Shown one piece after another: positions 1 to 6,471 of a stretch of 7,177 bases of DNA. This stretch comes from Sphingomonadaceae bacterium (GTDB taxonomy: Bacteria; Pseudomonadota; Alphaproteobacteria; Sphingomonadales; Sphingomonadaceae), in assembly GCA_947442095.1 (NCBI GenBank), contig CANEVG010000180.1, positions 1 through 7,177 on the forward strand, in the 5' to 3' direction. Each line of letters opens with the position of its first letter. Positions within the stretch are counted from its first letter, which is position 1. Under the pieces are notes generated by a model. The model ran no database searches. It was not told the DNA's origin and worked only from the letters and a program-made list of their open reading frames with translations. The translations under genes were made by a program, and so were the position numbers.

Positions 1-267
1 CCGGGCACGGCGGACGAGATCGAGAGCTTCTGCAAGGTCAACTTCGGCGTGAGCTTCCCGCTCATGGCCAAGATCGAAGTCAACGGCGCGCGCGCCGATC
101 CGCTCTACCAATGGCTCAAGAGCGGCGCCCCCGGCGTGCTCGGCACCAAGGGCATCAAATGGAACTTCACCAAGTTCCTGATCGGGCGCGATGGCGTCGT
201 GGTGAGGCGCTATGGCCCGACGGACAAGCCGGAGAAGCTGGAAGCGGATATCGAGGCTTTGCTGTAG
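1..267 (+). CDS. gpx: Glutathione peroxidase family protein (Cys type), C-terminal part
   Basis: The reading frame is already open at base 1, so the N-terminus with the peroxidatic Cys and the Gln of the catalytic tetrad lies outside the window. The 88 visible residues match the end of the GPx fold: an FC..NFGV.FPLMAKI.VNG block, then PLYQWLKS, then IKWNF, then a PTDKPE/LEADIEALL tail. The Trp and Asn of the catalytic tetrad are the WN at bases 160-165. The Cys at 31-33 sits where yeast Gpx3 has its resolving cysteine (FCQLNYGV), which suggests an atypical 2-Cys, thioredoxin-linked peroxidase rather than a glutathione-dependent selenoenzyme (inference from family knowledge). It would reduce H2O2 or organic and lipid hydroperoxides, and whether it has a signal peptide cannot be seen. 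The stop is TAG at 265-267. No T-rich terminator follows directly, and the palindrome at 301-365 could shape the 3' end of the transcript. The family is clear; the electron donor is not proven. Confidence 0.93.
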   Translation, partial: PGTADEIESFCKVNFGVSFPLMAKIEVNGARADPLYQWLKSGAPGVLGTKGIKWNFTKFLIGRDGVVVRRYGPTDKPEKLEADIEALL

Positions 268-300
268 GGGAGCGGGCCCCCAAAGAAACCACCACATTCG

Positions 301-365
301 TTCGTGCCGAGCGAAGCCGAGACCCAATGCGCCGTGTGCGATGTCTCGGTCTCGCTCGACACGAA
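301..365. repeat. Intergenic palindromic (REP-like) element
   Basis: Two 23-base arms (301-323 and 343-365) are inverted copies of each other, matching at 20 of 23 positions, around a 19-base loop. The left arm begins TTCGTGCCGAGCGAAG and the right arm ends GCTCGACACGAA. I recall near-identical TTCGTGTCGAGCGAAG-type palindromes scattered between genes in sphingomonads such as Erythrobacter and Novosphingobium; that is memory, not a search. It lies between gpx and dnaE and may act as an RNA hairpin that ends or stabilises the gpx transcript. There is no T-tract, so it is not a classical intrinsic terminator. No second copy was seen in this window. Confidence 0.7.
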
Positions 366-366
366 A

Positions 367-413
367 GGAGGGCGCGGTGGCTGGCTCAATCCCAAGTGGA
401 AAAAGCGCCCTCC
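367..413 (+). promoter_or_regulatory. Hairpin that would sequester an AGGAGG ribosome site upstream of dnaE
   Basis: GGAGGGCGC (367-375) and GCGCCCTCC (405-413) are a perfect 9-bp inverted repeat with a 29-base loop. The left arm contains most of the Shine-Dalgarno sequence AGGAGG (366-371), the strongest such match in the gap, so in RNA the stem would mask it. A further CCTCC at 445-449, just before the dnaE ATG, could compete for the same GGAGG with a shorter 5-bp pairing. This geometry resembles a translational leader, but the stem may also simply be a second palindromic repeat next to the one at 301-365. The complementarity is seen directly; regulation is inference. Confidence 0.35.
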
Positions 414-457
414 ACACCTCGCAGAATCACCCCCCAAAACCTAACCTCCCGAAATGA
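377..457 (+). CDS. Possible 26-codon leader peptide overlapping the dnaE start
   Basis: A GTG at 377 lies 5 bases after AGGAGG (366-371), an almost ideal ribosome site. The frame runs 26 codons (starting VAGSIPSGKS, ending PKPNLPK) and stops at TGA 455-457. That stop overlaps the dnaE ATG (454-456) in the classic ATGA arrangement of translationally coupled genes. The peptide has three prolines in its last eight residues and no recognisable domain or signal sequence. In its favour, dnaE itself has no purine-rich site before its ATG, only the pyrimidine-rich ACCTCCCG. Against it, the frame is open well upstream by chance, GTG starts are common in GC-rich DNA, and the ribosome site lies in a stem that could be a repeat. 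It should be treated as a candidate only. Confidence 0.25.
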   Translation: MAGSIPSGKSALHTSQNHPPKPNLPK

Positions 458-3400
458 CCCACACCCACTTCGTTCCGCTGCGCATCTTCTCCTCCTACAC
501 GATGCTTGACGGCGCGATCGACCCGAAGGCGATTGCCAAGACGGCGGCGGAGCGCGGGTTCCCGGCGGCCGCGATCACCGATCGCAATGGGCTCTATGGC
601 AGTGTCGCCTTTGCCAAGGCATGTTTCGATGCCGGGGTGCAGCCCATCATCGGCACGATGCTCGCGGTCGCGCGGCCCTCGCGCGAAGGGGCCGCTCCCG
701 CTGGCTTCGGCGCCAGCACGCCCACCATCGACTGGCTCGCGCTCTATGCGCAGGATGAGGCGGGGTATCAGAACCTCTGCCACCTCGTCAGCCACGCGCA
801 CCTTGGCCGCCCGCTCGAATTCGATCCCCACGTCCCGCTGGCCGAACTGAAAGGCCGCACCGAGGGCCTGCTTTGCCTGACCGCAGCGGGGGAGGGCGCG
901 CTCGTCCGCCTGCTTGCGGGCGAACAGGCCAGCGCGGCGGAGGCTTATCTGGCCGCGCTGGAGGCCTTGTTCCCCCAGCGGCTCTATATCGAACTCGCCC
1001 GGCGCGGTGATGCGGCGGAAATGGCCGCCGAGCCTGCGCTGATCGATCTCGCCTATGCGCGCGATCTCCCGCTCGTCGCCACCAACCCCGCCTGCTTTGC
1101 CGAACGCGCGTTCTATGCGGCGCACGACGCCTTGCTGTGCATCGCCAGCTCCACCCACGTCGACAGCACCGACCGCCCGCGCTCCTCCAGCGAATGGTGG
1201 ATCAAGGGCGGGCCGCTGATGGAAGAGATCTTCGCCGACGTGCCCGAGGCGCTGGCGAACACGCTCGTTGTCGCGCAGCGCACTGCCTACAAGCCGCCCT
1301 ACCGCAAGCCGATCCTCCCTAGCCTTGCGGGCGATCAGGAAGGTGAGGCGCGGATGATGGCGCAGGATTCGCGCCACGGCCTGATGGTGCGCCTCAAGCC
1401 CTATTACGCCGAAGCCTGCCACGAGGACCTCGCCGCATTCCTACTGCTCGGCGCGGACGCCAGCCCGCAGGCTGCTGACTTTCCTGCGCTCGCCGAAGCA
1501 GGCATCTGGGACGAGGTCATAGGGTACCGCGACCGGCTCGAATTCGAGATCGGCATCATCAATCGCATGGGCTTTGGCGGCTACTTCCTGATCGTGGCCG
1601 ATTTCATCAAGTGGGCCAAGGAGCAGGGTATTCCAGTGGGCCCGGGGCGCGGTTCGGGCGCGGGCTCGCTGGTGGCGTGGGCGCTCACCATCACCGATCT
1701 CGATCCGATCAAGCTCGGCCTGCTGTTCGAACGCTTCCTCAATCCCGAACGCGTCTCTATGCCGGACTTCGATATCGACTTCTGCGAAACCCGGCGCGGC
1801 GAGGTGATCCGCTATGTACAGCAGAAATATGGCGAGGACCACGTCGCGCAGATCATCACCTTCGGCAAGCTGAAGGCACGCGCGGTGCTGCGCGATACCG
1901 GGCGCATCCTGCAGATGAGCTACGGGCAGGTCGACCGCCTGTGCAAGATGGTGCCAAACCATCCGACCGACCCGTGGCCGCTGCCCCGCGCGCTCAACGG
2001 AATTGCCGACTTGAAGCGCGAATACGACCGCGATCCCGAAGTGCGCCGCCTGATCGATCTCGCGATGCAATTGGAAGGCCTGCCGCGCAACAGCTCGACC
2101 CACGCGGCGGGCGTGGTTATCGGCGACCGGCCCTTGGCGCAGCTCGTGCCGCTCTACCGTGATCCCCGGTCTGATATGCCTGTCACGCAGTTCGACATGA
2201 AGTTCGTCGAGGAAGCGGGACTCGTGAAGTTCGACTTCCTCGGCCTCAAGACGCTCTCCGTCTTGCGCAAGGCGGTCGATCTGATGGGCAAACGCGGGAT
2301 CGAGATCAATCTCGACACGCTCGCGTGGGACGACGCGGAGGTCTACAAGTTGCTGCAGGTGGGCGACACGGTCGGCGTGTTCCAGCTCGAATCCGAAGGC
2401 ATGCGCCGCACGCTGGCCGCCGTGAAACCCACCAATTTCGGCGACATCATCGCGCTCGTCTCGCTCTATCGGCCGGGCCCGATGGACAACATCCCGCTGT
2501 TCGGCCGCCGCAAGAATGGCTTAGAAGCGATCGAGTATCCGCACGAGAAGCTCTCGGTCATCCTCGCCGAGACTTACGGGATCTTCGTCTATCAGGAACA
2601 GGTGATGCAGGCCGCGCAGATCCTCGCGGGCTATTCGCTGGGCGACGCAGACCTGCTGCGCCGCGCCATGGGCAAGAAAGTCCAGGCCGAAATGGATGCG
2701 CAGCGCCAGCGTTTTGTCGATGGCTGTAAGGACGTTTCGGGGATCGAAGCCAAGAAAGCCAACGAGTTGTTCGACTTGATCGACAAGTTCGCGGGCTACG
2801 GCTTCAACAAATCCCACGCCGCCGCCTACGCGCTGCTCGCCTATCAGACGGCGTGGCTCAAGACGCACTACCCGCACGAATTCTATGCGGCCTCGATGTG
2901 CTTCGATATGCACCAGTCGGAAAAGCTGGCGGTGTTCGTGGACGATATGCGCCGCGCGGGCCTCGCGCTCCATGGGCCGGACATCAACATGTCCGAAGCC
3001 GAGTTCACCGTCGAGCGCACCGAGGACGGCTATGCGGTGCGCTATGCGCTCGCGGGCCTGCGCAATGTCGGCGAAAAGGCGATGGACGCCATCGTCGCCG
3101 AGCGCGAGGCCAATGGGCCTTATACCAGCCTTGACGATCTGTTCCGCCGCTTGCCGGCCGGCGCAATGAACCGGCGCGGGCTGGAAGCGCTCGCAGCGGC
3201 CGGTGCGCTCGATGCGCTGGAGCCGAGCCGCGCCAGGATCACCGCCAATGCCGAACTGCTGATGGCCGTGGCCGACGAGGCCGTCCGCGCGCGCACCTCT
3301 GGGCAGGCGGGCCTGTTCGGCGCGGAGGATCACGCCGTGCCTGCCACGCGCCTCACCGAAGCCGCGCCGTGGACCCGCTCCGAACAGATGGCGGCGGAGC

Positions 3401-4050
3401 GCGAGACCTTCGGGTTCTATTTCGCTGCGCACCCCGTCACCGAATACCGCGCTGTCGCCTCGGCAAATGGCGCGCGCTCCTATGGCAGCCTGATGAGCGG
3501 GGAGGGCGATGCTGGCGGCACCCGCACCGGCGCGGTCATGGCTGCGCTGGTCGAAGGGGTAAACCGACGTAAAACCAAGAAAGGCAACGATTTCATTGCC
3601 GCCGACTTCTCGGACAGCAGCGGTCAGTTCTCCGCCTCGTGCTTCGAGGAAAGCCTTGTCGAACCCTTCCAGCAATGGGCGCGCGAGGGCATCTGCGTGC
3701 TGCTCAATGTCGAGCTGGACCGGCCTAATCCGGACGAGCCGCCGCGCATCACCGTGCGCGGCGCGCGGCCTCTGGCCTCGGTCAGCAGCGCGGCGCAGAT
3801 GCTCTTGAAGCTCGATGTGACCAAGCCCGAAGCGCTTTCCGAACTCGCGCTGCTTTTGCCGCGCCGGGAGGGGAACAAAGGCGAAGTGATTGCCCGCCTG
3901 CGCACGGGGACGGCGCGAGAGCCTAGGGTCAGGCTCGGTACGGACTTCGCACTGGATAGCGAACTCATCGAACGATTGCTTCCTGTCGAAGGGCTTGCCA
4001 ATGTAGCGCTTACCGCGCGGGCCGACAGGCATTTGCGGCTCGTCGAATAA
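454..4050 (+). CDS. dnaE: DNA polymerase III subunit alpha (replicative, DnaE1 type)
   Basis: This is the catalytic subunit of the chromosomal replicase, 1198 aa against 1160 in E. coli. The N-terminal PHP domain begins FVPLRIFSSYTMLDGAI. Its metal-binding residues are degraded: Phe12 stands where E. coli has His12, and TDR replaces the TDH of PHP domains that keep metal. It therefore probably has no intrinsic proofreading and relies on a DnaQ exonuclease. The palm has PVGPGRGSGAGS (394-405), PDFDIDF with catalytic D440 and D442, and KFDFLGLK with D594. These are exactly 39 above E. coli D401/D403/D555, so the extra length lies before the palm. Fingers residues follow (YGIFVYQEQVMQAA, GFNKSHAAAYALLAYQTAW), then a helix-hairpin-helix near 865-920. 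A beta-clamp motif QAGLF is at 951-955 (E. coli QADMF), and an OB fold lies near 1028-1110. The opening matches DnaE1 rather than the error-prone DnaE2/ImuC. ATG 454 was chosen because FVPLR aligns with the E. coli N-terminus. No Shine-Dalgarno sequence is visible, and translation may be coupled to the frame ending at 457. Confidence 0.97.
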   Translation: MTHTHFVPLRIFSSYTMLDGAIDPKAIAKTAAERGFPAAAITDRNGLYGSVAFAKACFDAGVQPIIGTMLAVARPSREGAAPAGFGASTPTIDWLALYAQDEAGYQNLCHLVSHAHLGRPLEFDPHVPLAELKGRTEGLLCLTAAGEGALVRLLAGEQASAAEAYLAALEALFPQRLYIELARRGDAAEMAAEPALIDLAYARDLPLVATNPACFAERAFYAAHDALLCIASSTHVDSTDRPRSSSEWWIKGGPLMEEIFADVPEALANTLVVAQRTAYKPPYRKPILPSLAGDQEGEARMMAQDSRHGLMVRLKPYYAEACHEDLAAFLLLGADASPQAADFPALAEAGIWDEVIGYRDRLEFEIGIINRMGFGGYFLIVADFIKWAKEQGIPVGPGRGSGAGSLVAWALTITDLDPIKLGLLFERFLNPERVSMPDFDIDFCETRRGEVIRYVQQKYGEDHVAQIITFGKLKARAVLRDTGRILQMSYGQVDRLCKMVPNHPTDPWPLPRALNGIADLKREYDRDPEVRRLIDLAMQLEGLPRNSSTHAAGVVIGDRPLAQLVPLYRDPRSDMPVTQFDMKFVEEAGLVKFDFLGLKTLSVLRKAVDLMGKRGIEINLDTLAWDDAEVYKLLQVGDTVGVFQLESEGMRRTLAAVKPTNFGDIIALVSLYRPGPMDNIPLFGRRKNGLEAIEYPHEKLSVILAETYGIFVYQEQVMQAAQILAGYSLGDADLLRRAMGKKVQAEMDAQRQRFVDGCKDVSGIEAKKANELFDLIDKFAGYGFNKSHAAAYALLAYQTAWLKTHYPHEFYAASMCFDMHQSEKLAVFVDDMRRAGLALHGPDINMSEAEFTVERTEDGYAVRYALAGLRNVGEKAMDAIVAEREANGPYTSLDDLFRRLPAGAMNRRGLEALAAAGALDALEPSRARITANAELLMAVADEAVRARTSGQAGLFGAEDHAVPATRLTEAAPWTRSEQMAAERETFGFYFAAHPVTEYRAVASANGARSYGSLMSGEGDAGGTRTGAVMAALVEGVNRRKTKKGNDFIAADFSDSSGQFSASCFEESLVEPFQQWAREGICVLLNVELDRPNPDEPPRITVRGARPLASVSSAAQMLLKLDVTKPEALSELALLLPRREGNKGEVIARLRTGTAREPRVRLGTDFALDSELIERLLPVEGLANVALTARADRHLRLVE

Positions 4051-4064
4051 TTCAAGAATCAAAA

Positions 4065-4069
4065 GGGGA
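4065..4069 (+). promoter_or_regulatory. Ribosome binding site deciding the acyl-CoA ligase start
   Basis: GGGGA at 4065-4069, preceded by AAAA, lies 7 bases before ATG 4077 and 4 bases before the in-frame GTG 4074. The spacing favours ATG 4077. A third in-frame ATG at 4092 is too far away to use this site. Confidence 0.6.
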
Positions 4070-4076
4070 TGGTGTG

Positions 4077-5681
4077 ATGCTGCTGGGTGCCATGCAGGAT
4101 TGGTCACTGCGCGTGACCCGCTTTATCGATCATGCGGCGCGCGAACATGGTGGCCGCGAGATCGTCTCACGCTGGGCCGATGGCAGCGAGACCCGCACCA
4201 ACTGGGCGGGCATCCGCCACGATGCGATGCGCATGGCGCAAAAGCTCACCAAGCTCGGGATCCAGCCGGGTGACCGCGTCGCCACGCTGGCGATGAACCA
4301 TAGTCGCCACCTCGTCACGTGGTACGGCGCTGTTGGGGTCGGCGGGGTGCTTCACACGATCAACCCGCGCCTGTTTGACGATCAGCTCGACTATATCGCC
4401 AACCACGCCGAAGACCGCGTGCTGCTGTTCGATGCCGCTTTTGCGCCGCTTGTCGAACGGATGAAGCCGCGCTGGAAGACGATCGAGCACTATATCTGCT
4501 TCGACAGCAGCGGCCCGGCCGAGCATTTCGAGGACTGGATCGGCAGCGAGGACGGGCAGGGCGAGTGGGCCGATGGCGACGAGCGCGATCCCTGCATGCT
4601 TTGCTACACCAGCGGGACCACCGGCAATCCCAAGGGCGTCCTCTATGAGCACCGATCGACCGTGCTCCATGCCATGATCGGCATGACCCCGCCGCTGTTC
4701 GGTGTCGATTGCCGAACCGTCATGCTGCCGATCGTGCCGATGTTCCATGCTGCCAGCTGGGGCCTGCCCTGGGCGGGCGCGGCGGCGGGGGCCAAGTTCG
4801 TCTACAGCGCGGTCAACGATCCGGCAGTGCTGGCAGAGCTCATGGAGCGCGAGGGCGTGACCACGTCGGCGGGCGTGCCCACTGTCTGGCTGGGCCTGTT
4901 GCAGCACTTCGATGCAGCTGGAACGGATATTCCCGCAAGCCTCAAGACCGTGGTGTGCGGCGGGTCAGCCATGCCGCGCGCGATGATCGAGCGGCTGATG
5001 CGCCGGGGTATTCGTGTCAGCCACGCGTGGGGCATGACCGAAACCTCGCCCATCGGCACTTCCAGCGCCGAGACGTGGGATTGGGATGAGCGCTCGTTCG
5101 ACGAACAGGTCTCGATCAAGGCCATGCAGGGCCGCGTGCCGTTTGGGGTCGAGCTGCGCTGCGTGGAGCTGGGCGATTACAGCAAGGTGCTCCCGCGCGA
5201 CGGGGTCTCCTCGGGCGCGCTGCAAGTGCGCGGGCCGTGGGTGGTCAAGCGCTACTTCAAGGCTGAGGCCGATGCTACCGATGCCGACCAGTGGTTCGAC
5301 ACCGGCGATGTCGCCGTGATTCACCCGGACGGCACCTTGCAGCTGACCGACCGCACCAAGGACGTGATCAAGTCCGGCGGTGAATGGATCAGCTCGGTCG
5401 AGCTCGAGAACGCCGCCATCGGTTTCCCTGGCGTGGCCGAGGCCGCTGCCATCGGCGTCTATCATCCGCGCTGGGATGAGCGGCCGCTGCTCGTCGTGGT
5501 CAAGAAGCCCGGTGCCGAGGTCTGCCAAGACGCCTTGCGTGAACATCTCGCAGGCCATGTCGCCAAGTGGTGGCTGCCCGATGCTGTCGCCTTCGTGGAT
5601 GAAATCCCTCACACCGGCACCGGCAAGATCAGCAAGAAGGACCTGCGCGAAAGCTTCCGCGACTGGCAGTGGAGCGCTTGA
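4077..5681 (+). CDS. AMP-forming acyl-CoA synthetase, AlkK/DmdB-like
   Basis: This enzyme would activate a carboxylic acid with ATP and CoA, through an acyl-adenylate, to acyl-CoA plus AMP and PPi. Numbering is from ATG 4077 (534 aa, normal for the family). HTINPRLF lies in the N-terminal part. The phosphate-binding loop YTSGTTGNPKG is at 177-187 and GMTE at 319-322. TGD at 409-411 carries the Asp that binds the adenylate ribose. The hinge DRTKD starts at D425 and leads into KSGGEWIS. The adenylation lysine is K517 in TGTGKISKK. The opening MLLGAMQDW, the run CYTSGTTGNPKGVLYEHRST, HAWGMTE and WDERPLL closely resemble Pseudomonas AlkK, a medium-chain fatty acyl-CoA ligase, and related DmdB-type ligases for methylthiopropionate. 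The substrate cannot be fixed from sequence. It is probably cytoplasmic, with no signal peptide seen. It starts 26 nt after dnaE with its own Shine-Dalgarno site, and the next gene follows after one base. Confidence 0.92.
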   Translation: MLLGAMQDWSLRVTRFIDHAAREHGGREIVSRWADGSETRTNWAGIRHDAMRMAQKLTKLGIQPGDRVATLAMNHSRHLVTWYGAVGVGGVLHTINPRLFDDQLDYIANHAEDRVLLFDAAFAPLVERMKPRWKTIEHYICFDSSGPAEHFEDWIGSEDGQGEWADGDERDPCMLCYTSGTTGNPKGVLYEHRSTVLHAMIGMTPPLFGVDCRTVMLPIVPMFHAASWGLPWAGAAAGAKFVYSAVNDPAVLAELMEREGVTTSAGVPTVWLGLLQHFDAAGTDIPASLKTVVCGGSAMPRAMIERLMRRGIRVSHAWGMTETSPIGTSSAETWDWDERSFDEQVSIKAMQGRVPFGVELRCVELGDYSKVLPRDGVSSGALQVRGPWVVKRYFKAEADATDADQWFDTGDVAVIHPDGTLQLTDRTKDVIKSGGEWISSVELENAAIGFPGVAEAAAIGVYHPRWDERPLLVVVKKPGAEVCQDALREHLAGHVAKWWLPDAVAFVDEIPHTGTGKISKKDLRESFRDWQWSA

Positions 5682-5682
5682 C

Positions 5683-6120
5683 ATGGCCGAAACCTTCATC
5701 GATCCCAGCCGCGAGAACTTCAACACTTTCAAGGCCCTGCCGCGCGATACGCCGATACACATGCTCAATCTCATCCGCTTCAAGCCTTACGCGACCTATC
5801 CCGACGGCCATGAACTGGCGGGCAAGGGGCTGACCGGCGCTGAGGCCTACAAGGAATACATGCGCACGATCCAGCCGGTGCTGGAAAGGTCCGGCGGCCA
5901 TATCGTCTGGGCAGGCGGGTTCGAGGCGATGGTCACCGGCCCGGCGGACTGGGAGTGGGACGAGACGTTCGTGATGGCCTATCCCGATGCCACTGCGTTC
6001 ATGGGCATGGTCAAGGACCCGGACTACGCACCGGTCGTGGTGCACCGGCAGGCAGCTGTGCTGGATTCGCGGCTTGTCCGCTTCGGTCCAAAAGCAGGTC
6101 CTGGCTTCGGGCTACCCTGA
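5683..6120 (+). CDS. DUF1330 family protein
   Basis: This is a 145-aa soluble protein of unknown function. PIHMLNLIRFK (about residues 25-35), EAYKEYM, GGHIVWAGGFEAMVTGP, and a late block with MAYPDATAFMGMVKDPDYAPVVVHRQAAVLDSRLVRF-type content fit the DUF1330 ferredoxin-like fold, a small dimeric alpha/beta-barrel family. Typical members are about 95-100 aa. The excess here is an N-terminal extension of roughly 20 residues and a longer loop around YATYPDGHELAGKGL. ATG 5683 follows the ligase stop (TGA 5679-5681) by one base, and GGAG at 5671-5674 gives an 8-base spacer, so translation is probably coupled to the ligase. The frame is open upstream to 5380, but that part lies inside the ligase and is a shadow. 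The tight pairing suggests a role in the same catabolic step, for example handling a product or intermediate (inference). The fold family is fairly sure; no function is claimed. Confidence 0.85.
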   Translation: MAETFIDPSRENFNTFKALPRDTPIHMLNLIRFKPYATYPDGHELAGKGLTGAEAYKEYMRTIQPVLERSGGHIVWAGGFEAMVTGPADWEWDETFVMAYPDATAFMGMVKDPDYAPVVVHRQAAVLDSRLVRFGPKAGPGFGLP

Positions 6121-6278
6121 CCGGTTAGCACATTCTAAGCCAAGTATCCGGTAAGTCGGCAGGATTGATCCAGCGGCGGACCTGGATCATGCAAGCATCT
6201 GATGTGCAGACTTTTTGGTAAGCCACCGACCTGTGGGGCCGCGCGGTCCGTTCAGCCAACACGGCTCTCGATCTGTAG
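6121..6278. other. Non-coding stretch after the ligase-DUF1330 operon
   Basis: I see no gene here. All frames are short and unconvincing; for example, the frame leading into the LemA remnant is broken by TAA at 6219 and TAG at 6276. The stretch holds a perfect 8-bp hairpin (6166-6189) and a short T-run (6212-6216). No promoter with clear -35 and -10 boxes was recognised. Confidence 0.6.
6166..6216 (+). terminator. Possible terminator region of the ligase-DUF1330 operon
   Basis: TGATCCAG (6166-6173) and CTGGATCA (6182-6189) form a perfect 8-bp stem with an 8-base loop, 46 nt after the DUF1330 stop. A T5 run at 6212-6216 is about 22 nt downstream of the stem, too far for a textbook intrinsic terminator. 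A weaker hairpin nearer the T-run (TGCA 6190-6193 with TGCA 6205-6208, with an inner CA/TG pairing) could take that role. The stem is certain as sequence; the function is weakly supported. Confidence 0.3.
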
Positions 6279-6458
6279 CGGCTTTGGCTCGTGCTGGGCG
6301 CGATGCTGTGGCTGGCGCTGAAAATTCGTGCACAGCATGCGCTGATCGGACAGCTCGATGAACGCGCCGGCGCCGCCTTCGGCGATGTCGATGCACTGCT
6401 GCTGGAACGAAAGGCGCTGGTCGGCAATCTTGTCGAGGTTGTCCGCACCCTTGCCGCA
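6279..6458 (+). pseudogene. Truncated LemA-like protein (N-terminal ~60 codons only)
   Basis: In the frame through GTG 6291 the translation opens with a hydrophobic segment (RLWLVLGAMLWLALKI). It continues with AFGDVDALLLERKALVGN and LVEVVRTLA. This matches the LemA signature, whose usual form is roughly AW..IDVQLKRR.DLIPNLVETVKGYA: a membrane anchor, then the start of the long helix. LemA proteins are usually about 180-200 aa. Here similarity stops after VRTLAA near 6458, and the frame continues as unrelated residues. A stop (TAG 6276-6278) lies just upstream and no ribosome site is evident. M48 peptidase-like sequence follows in the next frame, consistent with an internal deletion that removed the rest of lemA. 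A short palindrome, CCGCA (6454-6458) with TGCGG (6465-6469), lies at the point where the frame changes. Confidence 0.6.
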
Positions 6459-6471
6459 ATCCGCTGCGGAT

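Noticed and set aside
111..509. 132-codon + strand frame spanning the gpx end and the dnaE start
   Set aside because: It is an Arg-rich shadow overlapping gpx and dnaE in a different frame, with no motif.
454..4050. DnaE2/ImuC error-prone polymerase
   Set aside because: The length (1198 aa), the FVPLR/LDGAI opening, the E. coli-like spacing of the catalytic aspartates and the clamp motif QAGLF point to the replicative DnaE1. No imuA/imuB neighbour is present.
2521..4107. Long open frame (528 codons) on the - strand opposite dnaE
   Set aside because: It is antisense to a clearly identified polymerase, its residues are Arg/Gly/His/Ala-rich without any recognisable domain, and long antisense frames are expected in GC-rich codon usage. 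The same applies to the - strand frames at 427-1422 and 1441-2103.
5380..5682. Upstream extension of the DUF1330 frame to ATG 5380
   Set aside because: It lies inside the ligase in another frame and reads as Ser/Pro/Arg-rich shadow. ATG 5683 has a well-placed GGAG and begins the family-like sequence.
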